Of a stretch of DNA of 37,043 bases, positions 17,501 to 24,300 are shown piece by piece. This DNA comes from an uncultured Clostridia bacterium (GTDB lineage Bacteria > Bacillota > Clostridia > Christensenellales > Borkfalkiaceae). The stretch covers positions 1-37,043 of the forward strand of contig CANQLW010000010.1 of assembly GCA_947624805.1 (NCBI GenBank), read 5' to 3'. The notes below the pieces were generated by a model that was not told where the DNA came from, ran no database searches, and was given only the letters and a program-made list of their open reading frames with translations. Each line of letters starts with the position of its first letter. Position 1 is the first letter of the stretch. A program made the translations under genes and the position numbers.

Positions 17501-17740
17501 CTCTTCTGCGTTGAGCGGAAGGGTGTTTTCGGCATTCTTGACGAGAACGCTGCCCTCTTCCTGTATCTGCAACGCAAGATCTTCCCCTGCGGCACGCGCC
17601 GCCCCGGAGACCTCTTTGGCACTGAACAGGTCCATGATCATGTCCTGAAAAATGCCTGCCGCCACATTCACCGCGAGAATGATCGCGAGGAGCACCCCGA
17701 CGACGGAAAACGTGACGATGCGGAATGTTTTTGCCTTCAT
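14525..17740 (-). CDS. Glycoside hydrolase family 3 enzyme, domain-permuted, membrane segments at both ends
   Basis: This is a probable exo-acting beta-glycosidase (beta-glucosidase type) of 1071 aa. The domain order is reversed from standard GH3. After a membrane segment (residues 8-31) comes the alpha/beta sandwich usually found at the C-terminus (about 55-410, starting LQIQEEGSVLVKN). Next is an Fn3-like domain (about 450-525, VRVTNTGDFPAQEVVELYF). The TIM-barrel domain is last (about 690-970), with GFPMPTVIAQTWNE, the YVKHIIGYDQET segment and nucleophile Asp929 in AILTDYADHHE. A second membrane segment (about 1014-1037) precedes a basic stop (RKKDK) and a tail rich in Thr-Pro-Glu/Asp. Permuted GH3 enzymes are known from ruminal Clostridia such as Ruminococcus albus and Butyrivibrio. 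The start at 17740 has AAGGAGG upstream. The enzyme is probably held on the outer face of the membrane. Substrate is not shown; the neighbouring GH5 suggests beta-glucans. Confidence 0.92.
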   Translation of the reverse strand: MKAKTFRIVTFSVVGVLLAIILAVNVAAGIFQDMIMDLFSAKEVSGAARAAGEDLALQIQEEGSVLVKNAENTLPLNAEEDTQVNVFGWSATQWIGSGSGSGRSLRPGSNSDSTPETDFLTALGDAGIEYNQKLIDMYKKYAASRTSQFADTLHSYDYQSCRLIEPAITDYDSTLLADAESYSDIAIVVLGRGAGESNDAPLVQYKGTTISATPSDASKSYLEVSDEEYALLNYVGETYERTIVLINSTNAMNLGFMNEIPGLDSCLVVGGTGMNAVRGVVNLLYGEKMYEQKESVDDSGKTIMIDDPLYGEKVSPSGRLTDTYVYDFATNPAWAYTGTQGVGEYSNGQGKYPYNGTTNGNWVPDGTAKPQFTQVSYLDYQENIYVGYKWYETAEADGFWQSDFAKTNFNVNGYDEVVQYPFGYGLSYTTFEWDVRWPSLSSVSASDWNKLQDETQEVTVRVTNTGDFPAQEVVELYFTPPYTPNGIEKAAVNLLAFAKTPVAVEPGETQELTLKFKLSDMASYDCYGDKIAGGGWILEKNNYTLSLRTDAHNVAKMDNATHDIKFNDDIRHCDKESAFNVFTGDDAVDNGISLDGSNSGGNITFLSRGNKFADFKLVPEGKDRTQSWMKREMAQNLIDTNLYGEKDVKAWENKKAQEGVTAPVFGQNRGNYKLFGVQKNGILDENTAGSAATELGLQLGADYADPLWDEVLDSITESEMSELVRDGFNREKEVPSVNKAVTSSYDGPAQIGSFNTDKHGTGFPMPTVIAQTWNEQLAKSFGYSVGTQALSMGLSGWYAPGINLHRSAFGGRNYEYYSEDSLLSGVMGAMTAEGSLNAGVYVYVKHIIGYDQETLRDGLYCWMTEQALREIYLKPFKYMINRVEADVGGTPGLMTAYGRIGATWSGGSEALITSVLREEWGYNGAILTDYADHHEFMNGDQMIRAGGDLWMAGYLHDGTFDYDKAYDTAAFKTQLREATHHLLYGILNAQAVASNYNPSEDEVQVNRAERAQFPLWTIIGVVDAVVIAGCAVWVFFAIRKKDKAAPVEGNADDTPETPETPDTPEDVPPQQ

Positions 17741-17845
17741 TTTTTCCTCCTTAATTCCGGCGGATCCTCCCGCGCCCGCGCGCGTAACAAAAAGAAATGC
17801 CGCTGGGACGGGCATGAAAAGATCGATCCGTTGAATTTTGTCTCT

Positions 17846-17874
17846 ATTTTACATTATTTTGTCAGTTTTGTCAA
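17846..17874 (-). promoter_or_regulatory. Sigma-A promoter of the GH3 gene
   Basis: On the minus strand, TTGACA (17874-17869) and TAAAAT (17851-17846) are separated by 17 nt. This gives a leader of about 100 nt before the start at 17740. Confidence 0.88.
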
Positions 17875-17892
17875 GAATGACGTTCTAAAAAA

Positions 17893-17969
17893 CTGTGAAT
17901 TCTTCCACTTCTTGAATGAAGTGTATTACTTTTATACTAATTAAAGTTAAAGTCTATTTCAATTCACAG
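17893..17969. promoter_or_regulatory. Candidate operators in the divergent GH3-GH5 intergenic region
   Basis: A TetR-style inverted repeat has CACTTC (17906-17911) and GAAGTG (17918-17923) with a 6-nt spacer. It sits between outer arms CTGTGAATT (17893-17901) and AATTCACAG (17961-17969). The site lies just upstream of the GH3 -35 box and ahead of the GH5 promoter, and a TetR-family gene is the second gene of the GH5 unit. Binding is inferred only. Confidence 0.45.
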
Positions 17970-17983
17970 AGTGTGTGATAAGA

Positions 17984-17989
17984 TATAAT
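17984..17989 (+). promoter_or_regulatory. Probable -10 box of the GH5-tetR operon
   Basis: A perfect TATAAT lies 32 nt before the GH5 start, but no good -35 box is found at 16-18 nt. Expression may depend on an activator or on weak basal contacts. TTAAAGT-like repeats flank it (around 17940-17953 and 17990-18013). Confidence 0.45.
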
Positions 17990-18020
17990 TAAAGTAAAAA
18001 GGGGAAAGTTAAAGATTACA

Positions 18021-19742
18021 ATGAAATATCCGATTCGGGGGTGGTATCGGTCCGTCTTAGCCGTGGCGCTGTGCGTCGTCATGGCGCTTTGTTGTGTCGC
18101 CTGCGATGAGCGTCCCGCCGAGGTCCCGCCTTCGCCTGCGATCACTTCAGATGATTTTCTCAGGGCGGACGGGGAGCGCGTCAAAAGTCGCTCGGGCGCG
18201 GAGGTGACCCTCCGCGGCGTCAACGCGGGCGGGCTGTTCGTCACCGAGAACTGGATGAACGGTTTCGTCGGGGAGGACGGCACGGAGGAGATCCCCATCA
18301 AGGCGCGGGATTTAAGGTCCATCACGAAGATCTTTCTGGAGCGGTTCGGCGAGGAAAAGACGCTCGAGCTCTGGAAGGCCTACCGTGACAACTGGTGGAG
18401 CGACATCGACTTCGACAATTGCGCCGCGATGGGCATGAACGTCATCCGTCTTCCCTTCACCTATCTTACGGTGGATTTTCAGGCGATCTACGGCTATGAG
18501 TACGCGGGCAAGAATTACGACTTCTCGCTGCTCGACGATTTCGTCACAAAAGCCGCCTCGCGCGGGATCTACACCATTCTCGATCTGCACGGGGCGTACG
18601 GCTCCCAGAACGGGCAGGATCACAGCGGCGAAGTCATCGATGAGGCGGCGCAGGTCACTTTTTACAGGAACGAGCAGTATATCTCGCTCACCGCAGACCT
18701 CTGGAAGGCGATCGCGAAGCATTACAAAAACAATCCCGCCATCGCGGGGTATGACATCCTCAACGAACCCGGGGAGAAAGCGGCGGAGACGACGAGCATT
18801 CACTTCTCCGTCTTCGACCGTATCTATGATGCCATCCGCTCGGTGGATAACAGGCACATCGTCATCTTCGAATCGTGCTGGGGCGGCAAAAATCTGCCGC
18901 AGCCCTCTCTCTACGGCTGGGAGAACTGTATGTACTCCTTCCACCATTACACCAATATGTCGCACGGAGGGGAATATCTCGAGCACGGCATGAGCTGGAA
19001 TGAAAAACTCTCGGACGTCGCGGCGCAGAACTTCGGCGTCCCGCTCTATATGGGCGAGTTCACCTGCTATAACGACGCCGAGCAGTGGGATTACACCCTC
19101 GATCTCCTCAATATCAATGGCTGGCACTGGACAAGCTGGCTCTATAAACTCAACAACACTTGGTTCAATTCCGCGTGGGGCATCGTCTCGATCCTTGCAA
19201 CCGACGAGAGCAAGGTCAATGCCCATTCAGACAGTTTCGAAACCATCCTCTCAAAGTTTTCTAACCTCAAAACGACGGAGGATATTTACAGGACCGATCT
19301 CGGCGGCAGAACGCTCGAGCGCATTCTTTCTGAAAATTACAAAACATATTACGGACACGTCAACATCGAGACGGGGCTGTACCCGCTCTACGATTCCGAG
19401 ACGAATCTGCCGCTCAAAGCGGAGGGGAAGACCCTCGTCCGTTCCCATGACAGAAACGCCGCGCTCGGGTTCATCATCACGCCCTATCAGGACGGCGACG
19501 GCACCTTTACCTTCTATTGCAGCGGCATGGGATATTGGACCGCAAACCCCGACGGCAGCCTCACTCTCTCCCAAAATGTCAAGGGCGGGGAGGACGCCAC
19601 ACGCTTTTATATCGTATTGACGAGATACGGTTACTGCTTCGTGTCCTATGCGAACTGCAGTTTCCTGTATCTGGATGAAAGCGGGGTGTTCCGCGCGGAC
19701 GGCAAGGTCACGGACCTTCGGACGACCTTTTATTTTGATTGA
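18021..19742 (+). CDS. Glycoside hydrolase family 5 lipoprotein (endoglucanase-like) with C-terminal accessory domain
   Basis: This is a predicted retaining endo-beta-glycanase at the cell surface, 573 aa. The signal peptide ends in a Cys-rich lipobox region (LCCVAC, probable lipid anchor Cys28). The GH5 barrel spans about residues 45-420. The acid/base is Glu249 in the motif LNEPG and the nucleophile is Glu346 in YMGEFTCY. Other GH5 features are RGVNAGG near the start, MGMNVIRLPF, LDLHGAYGSQNG and YSFHHYT. Residues of about 445-573 form an extra domain (ALGFIITPYQDGDGTFTFYC...YLDESGVFRADGK) that resembles a beta-trefoil or fascin-like fold and may bind glycan. The ATG at 18021 gives a full signal peptide, although its Shine-Dalgarno is weak (AAGGGGAAAG lies too far upstream). 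A regulator gene follows after 18 nt and the GH3 gene diverges upstream, consistent with a small beta-glucan utilisation unit. Confidence 0.93.
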   Translation: MKYPIRGWYRSVLAVALCVVMALCCVACDERPAEVPPSPAITSDDFLRADGERVKSRSGAEVTLRGVNAGGLFVTENWMNGFVGEDGTEEIPIKARDLRSITKIFLERFGEEKTLELWKAYRDNWWSDIDFDNCAAMGMNVIRLPFTYLTVDFQAIYGYEYAGKNYDFSLLDDFVTKAASRGIYTILDLHGAYGSQNGQDHSGEVIDEAAQVTFYRNEQYISLTADLWKAIAKHYKNNPAIAGYDILNEPGEKAAETTSIHFSVFDRIYDAIRSVDNRHIVIFESCWGGKNLPQPSLYGWENCMYSFHHYTNMSHGGEYLEHGMSWNEKLSDVAAQNFGVPLYMGEFTCYNDAEQWDYTLDLLNINGWHWTSWLYKLNNTWFNSAWGIVSILATDESKVNAHSDSFETILSKFSNLKTTEDIYRTDLGGRTLERILSENYKTYYGHVNIETGLYPLYDSETNLPLKAEGKTLVRSHDRNAALGFIITPYQDGDGTFTFYCSGMGYWTANPDGSLTLSQNVKGGEDATRFYIVLTRYGYCFVSYANCSFLYLDESGVFRADGKVTDLRTTFYFD

Positions 19743-19760
19743 TTTTGACGGAGGGGAAAA

Positions 19761-20279
19761 GTGAAAATCGAATTTTTCTTGGAAAACACGCTTCTGAATC
19801 TCTTGAAGACGAAATCCATCGACGGGATCCACGTCAAAGACATCATTCAGGAACTCGGGATCTGTAAGGGGACGTTCTATAAGTATTATCAGGATAAGTA
19901 CGACCTCGTCGTGCACGCCTTTGAAAATAAGTTTTATTGCAATGTCGAAGACGGGGGTTCATGGGAGAGATTCGTCGTCGGATCCCTCAGACAGTTCCGC
20001 AGCAGCCCGACCGTCGTCTATAACGCCTTTTTGTCCACGGATATCAATTCAATCTCCCAGTATCATCAGGCACGGATCAAGGCGCTTTTCCTTGCAGAAC
20101 GCGCCGCAAACAAGCTCCCCTGCGACGGGATCGAGATCGAGTACGCAGTCAATATCCTGACTTGGCTCGTCAATGAGACCATGCGGGTCTGGCTGAGAAA
20201 CGGCTGCATCGAAACGGAAGAGGAAACGCTCGCAATGATCAAAAGGATGATGCCGTGCATTCTTGTTGACAAAACATAA
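19761..20279 (+). CDS. TetR/AcrR-family transcriptional regulator
   Basis: This is a 172-aa DNA-binding regulator, likely controlling the adjacent GH5 and divergent GH3 genes. The N-terminal helix-turn-helix is typical of TetR proteins: VKDIIQELGICKGTFYKYYQDKYDLV at about residues 25-50, given here in two pieces as VKDIIQELGICKG and TFYKYYQDKYDLV. The C-terminal part is helical and is the presumed ligand-binding and dimerisation domain. The start is GTG at 19761, preceded by GGAGGGG at 19750-19756. The protein is slightly short at the N-terminus compared with many relatives. It lies 18 nt after the GH5 stop, so the two share a transcript. The inducer is unknown; a sugar or oligosaccharide would fit the context, but most TetR ligands cannot be predicted from sequence. 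Confidence 0.88.
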   Translation: MKIEFFLENTLLNLLKTKSIDGIHVKDIIQELGICKGTFYKYYQDKYDLVVHAFENKFYCNVEDGGSWERFVVGSLRQFRSSPTVVYNAFLSTDINSISQYHQARIKALFLAERAANKLPCDGIEIEYAVNILTWLVNETMRVWLRNGCIETEEETLAMIKRMMPCILVDKT

Positions 20280-20324
20280 ATTCGTCTGTTATCGAATCTC
20301 TTTTCCGAAAAAAGAACGGAAAAG

Positions 20325-20445
20325 TTATCAACAATTTTTGCGTCATTTCCTGTATATATACAAAATTCGACCTTTTTCGACAAGTTTTATCGATATAAGT
20401 CAAGAAAAGTTATCCACACTCCTCCCGCCCCTGTGGATAACTTTT
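20325..20445. other. Cluster of three DnaA-box-like sites
   Basis: TTATCAACA (20325-20333) and consensus TTATCCACA (20410-20418) lie on the plus strand; TGTGGATAA (20432-20440) is the consensus on the minus strand. The last two are halves of a perfect 14-bp inverted repeat, AAAAGTTATCCACA at 20405-20418 and its partner at 20432-20445. Between them lie AT-rich DNA, a TGTATATATACA palindrome (20351-20362) and a TTCGACAA (20376-20383) that reads TTGTCGAA, the Spo0A-box core, on the minus strand. An 8-bp inverted repeat at 20300-20307 and 20317-20324 may end the tetR transcript. No dnaA or dnaN is nearby. Confidence 0.6.
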
Positions 20446-20507
20446 ATTTTTGCTATGGTTTACGGGCAGTTCGAGTGCGCTCCCTGCCCGCCCCTTGAAG
20501 GGTGGGT

Positions 20508-20583
20508 GTCACGGCTTTGCCGTGACGGAAGGGGTGTTGTAGCCTGACCCCCTACGGGGGGAAGGTGGCACGGCGTAGCCGTG
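20508..20583. repeat. Two tandem REP-like hairpins
   Basis: GTCACGGC-TTT-GCCGTGAC (20508-20526) and CACGGC-GTA-GCCGTG (20569-20583) sit in similar GGGTG...GGGG contexts. They resemble the CAGTCAC-loop-GTGACAG units at the right end of the window. They may belong to one repeat family with variable loops. Confidence 0.6.
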
Positions 20584-20639
20584 ACGAATGGGGGGGATTA
20601 TGTCCCGTCCTTACGCGTCATCCCGCCGCCCCGCCCCAG

Positions 20640-20703
20640 TGTCATCCTGAGCCGCGTGCCCGCCGACATAGTCGGCGGGCACGCGTGTCGAAGGATCCCG
20701 AGG
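20640..20703. repeat. Repeat unit with a 15-bp perfect hairpin
   Basis: The unit is framed by GTCATCCTGA and AAGGATCCCGAGGA. It contains a 15-bp perfect stem (20653-20667 with 20671-20685, ATA loop). The same frame recurs at 20999-21030 with a different middle. Confidence 0.75.
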
Positions 20704-20739
20704 AGCAAGCGATAACGCCCTTGCTGCCCCTGTAGGGTA

Positions 20740-20819
20740 GAATTTTGCGTTCTGCGAAAAGTCCAGTGAACTTTTCGCGCAAAATTCGAAGGCATTTGCC
20801 CATATGTGCGGGCAAATGC
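20740..20819. repeat. Two consecutive long hairpins
   Basis: The first has arms GAATTTTGCG/CGCAAAATTC (20740-20749 and 20778-20787) plus CGAAAAGT/ACTTTTCG (20755-20762 and 20770-20777). The second has GCATTTGCCC/GGGCAAATGC (20792-20801 and 20810-20819). No gene or promoter is associated. Confidence 0.7.
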
Positions 20820-20936
20820 TGACCGCCCCGCCCGCACGTATTTGGTGGACTAAGGGCGACACAAGCCCGCAGGGCGAAGTAACGCGAGATTCCACTCGCG
20901 TGAGACAGTGGCGAGCGGAGCGAGCCAAAGGGGTTA

Positions 20937-20993
20937 AACCCCTCAGTCACTCACTGCGTTCGTGCCAGCTCCCCCAAGAGGGGCGCCAAGGGG
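20937..20993 (+). repeat. REP-like repeat, plus-strand copy
   Basis: This is the inverted partner of 12152-12205, with the same CCTCAGTC...GCCAGCTCCCC...GGGGCGCCAAGGGG order and a different loop. Confidence 0.7.
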
Positions 20994-20998
20994 TAGCG

Positions 20999-21087
20999 CG
21001 TCATCCTGAACGAATGTGAAGGATCCCGAGGATTGAAATTCGGACTCCGTTCTTCGGGATCCTTCGGGCTTCGCCCTCAGGATGACG
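20999..21087. repeat. Long inverted repeat (GTCATCCTGA family)
   Basis: Outer arms CGTCATCCTGA (20999-21009) and TCAGGATGACG (21077-21087) enclose inner arms AAGGATCCCGA (21019-21029) and TCGGGATCCTT (21054-21064). It looks like two head-to-head copies of one short repeat. The remaining DNA to 21214 shows no gene. Confidence 0.75.
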
Positions 21088-21214
21088 CGGAGGAGAACGC
21101 GGGGCAGGATGACTCTGGGAGGCAGGGGGCATGACGCGAGGGGGGAATGTGTCCCTCATAATGACCTATATGGCGGAAAAGGGCAACAAATTCAAAACAA
21201 TTTGCTAAAAGTTC

Positions 21215-21243
21215 TTGACTTTATAGAGCAACAATGATAATAT
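21215..21243 (+). promoter_or_regulatory. Promoter of surface paralog 1
   Basis: TTGACT (21215-21220) and TAATAT (21238-21243) are spaced by 17 nt. It is a weaker match than the promoters of paralogs 2 and 3, but its distance to the leader hairpins is the same. Confidence 0.7.
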
Positions 21244-21249
21244 ATAACC

Positions 21250-21378
21250 GAAGACCGTGCGGGATCCTGCCCCCCATGGGGGGCAGTTTGCCATGAAATG
21301 GCAAACTGTAATGACTCTACCGGGCGCGTGGACCACGGCGGACAAATAAATCAAAGAAATTGTAGTACAGGAGGATGT
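21250..21378 (+). promoter_or_regulatory. Structured 5' leader of surface paralog 1
   Basis: Hairpin 1 is the palindrome CTGCCCCCCATGGGGGGCAG (21267-21286). Hairpin 2 (21284-21308) has an 11-bp stem with a GAA loop and shares CAG with hairpin 1. The 3' part differs from the other two leaders. Here CTGTA (21306-21310) and CTAC (21317-21320) can pair with GTAG (21362-21365) and TACAG (21366-21370), which touches the AGGAGG at 21369-21374. Confidence 0.6.
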
Positions 21379-24300
21379 ATGAAAATTTTGAAGAAACACG
21401 GTTTGACGTTTGTCTTGCTTGCAGCGCTTGTCGTGACGTTTACGCTCGGCATAGTGTTTGCGCTGCCCGCAAAGACCGTCAGCGCCGCGGATGATGTCGA
21501 ATACGGTGAACCCGTGTACGTATCGTCCGAGAAAGAACTGAAAGATACAGTCGCGAACGCCGGGGAGATCCCCACAAAGATCATTCTTGATGGCAATATC
21601 GAGATGAACTCGATTACGAGCAAGGTAAACAAAAAGTTTTATGAGCTTACCATCAATAGGAAGCAGGTGATCGAACTTGATCTTGCGGGGCATATTCTTT
21701 CCTTGAGTCCGGCAAGCATATCTACCAGAGGTGTCATCCAAAATTATGGAACGCTTTCTATTGTCGACTCTTCCGGTGATTACAGCGGCGCAGTTGTTTC
21801 GAATGGGTATATCCATTCGGAAGATGACGGAGTTTATTGGGACGCGTCAAGAAGTGTAATTGACAATTATGGCGCCTTGACATTAAACGCAAACATTCGG
21901 ATGGGTTGTCCTGCCCCTACTGCGTCAGGAACGGATGGTTATTTTAATCGTATTTGTGATATCGCCCAATCTGCTCTTGATTCCCATTTGATTCGTAACC
22001 TGATGGAGCCGCCTATGGGAAGCGATCCGGATCAAACGTTCTATGTCGCTTCCGTTACAATCAATGGTGGCAATTTTGACCTGGATTATTCTTCTGCCTT
22101 AACAAACAAGTTTCCTTATGTGATGAATCACTTCATCTTGATTAGGGATGCTCAATTGACGATCAATGGCGGCACGTTCCGCAATTCTCAAACACATTGT
22201 TATGAGGGAGTGCGTCCGTGGAATCCCGGGTTCTTGGTTGATTTGGGGTATCTCTCCAATCGCTATGGCGATGTAAATAACAAAAAACTTTTAGAGGATG
22301 GCTACCGTCATGTTAATATCAACATCACGGGCGGTGATTTCGCTGATAAAAATTTGTTGACCCGTTTTGAAGATGAAAATGCTCTGCTATATCTCGCTGA
22401 ATATAATAAGTCAGAATATGGTGATACCTTTTCGGTCTCCATTTCGGGCGGCACATTCCCCATGGACCTTTCCGTCTATACAGACGCACAACATATGATG
22501 ATCGAGGAGGAACTCAGTAAGGATAATAAGCAGTACATTGTTGTTCCTGTCGATGACAACTTTATCAATGGATATGCCGTAGCAAAGTTAGAGTTGGACG
22601 GCGAAACGCCTACGTTGAACGGGTACTATGGTTCTTTTGAGGGTGCATGGAGCGCCGCGCAGACTCGTGCGGCGATGGGGCAGAGCACTACCATTCAACT
22701 GCTGAAAAATATTGAGACAAAGATTTTGTTCCTCAACGGGGTCGATAAGGATGTTTCAATGACAATTGACTTGAACGGGAAAGAAATGAAAATCTCGGTA
22801 GATGGACAGAATGCTGCTGCCGATAACGCATTTATATGTGCGGACAACAGCACGAGCAAGCCCGGGGTCACGACGCTTGTCGTCTGTGATACAACGGAAG
22901 AACAGAACGGCGCGATCAATTTTGTTTATCCGCAAAAATATGATAAATACGGCAGCATTTACATTACGCAACACATGAAATTCGTTCTTGAAAGCGGCAC
23001 ACTGAAGAGAACGGGGGGCGGCTTTAATGCAGTGAAAGGCTCGAATGAACATAAAAAGTCGATATTCTACCTTGTTAAAGGTTCGTATTATCAATCTGCC
23101 GTGACGATCAAGGGCGGGAATATTTTAAGTATGCTGAGCGGTGGTGACCAAGGGCACTTGATTTCCCACGGAGATGACAGTGGCCATAATGATGATGAAT
23201 GGTATAATCTGGCCAATTACACGGGAGATATCAATATCGCATTTGCCGACGATTTGTCAAGTAAAAGCGGCAGGGGGTATCGTTTCTCCTGGAACCTCAG
23301 CCCGATTCTTCCCGAAGGCGTCACGGGTACCACGACGAGTGACGGTTCCTTTGTCGTAACATACACGCAGGAAAACGAAAACTACATGGTAGGCACAACG
23401 GCATATTCAACGTTGGCCGACGCGATTGCAGCCGCTCAGGCGGGTGAAAACCATACTGTCGTTCTTCTTCGCGACAGAACCGAAGAGGGGGATGTTGAGC
23501 TTCCCGACGGGATCAAGCTCGATCTCAACCAATACCTCAACTACACATTCGCCGCGACGAAGCTCAGCCTCAACACAGGCTCCGCCGTCATGAACGGTAC
23601 CGTTCAGGCAAATATCGTCGTCAAGGGAGCGGTCACCTTCTCCGCGCTCACCGTAAAGGGTGACATCACCGTTGAGGAGAGCGGCAAGCTGGTCATCGGC
23701 GACGGCACCTACGACGGAACACTCTCCGCGGCTCAGGGCGGCAAGCTCTCGCTCATCGGCGGGAAATATCTTGCAACGGGCGAGTCGTATATCCCCTATA
23801 TTCAGGCGGGATTCGGCGCGGCGTCCGAGAACGGCGGGTACAGGACCGTAAAGGCGGGCATCGCGAGCGACGCTGCGCTGGCATGGTATGAAAGCAAGGG
23901 AGCTACAGAGGCGGGGATCCAGACGGCCGCCGTGGGCGATACCTACTATATCAATAATGAGAACGATTTCCTCTATTTCACATCGATCGTCAACAGCGGG
24001 AAAGATACCTTCGGCGACGACACGATCATCCTGAACAGCGATCTCAACTTTGGCGATTACACCTTCCTTCCCGCGGGCGCCGGCAGTCATGCCTTTAACG
24101 GGACGATCGATGGGAACAATAAGACGATGTCCAACATTGTCATGAAGGAATTCTTTGCCGGGATCATCGGCGAAAGCGGCAGCGCCTGCACCGTGAACGA
24201 TCTCACGATCAAAGATTCCACATTCACGGCAGGAAGCGGATATCTCGACGATCTTATGACCGATTCCTCTTGGCTTGCGGCGGGCTCTGTCGTCGGCAGC

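Noticed and set aside
20598-21019. Several short frames in the 20.6-21.0 kb spacer
   Set aside because: All coincide with palindromic repeats and overlap each other on both strands; none has start signals.
20500-21090. CRISPR array
   Set aside because: The repeats are irregular in length and spacing and are palindromic dispersed units; no cas genes are present.
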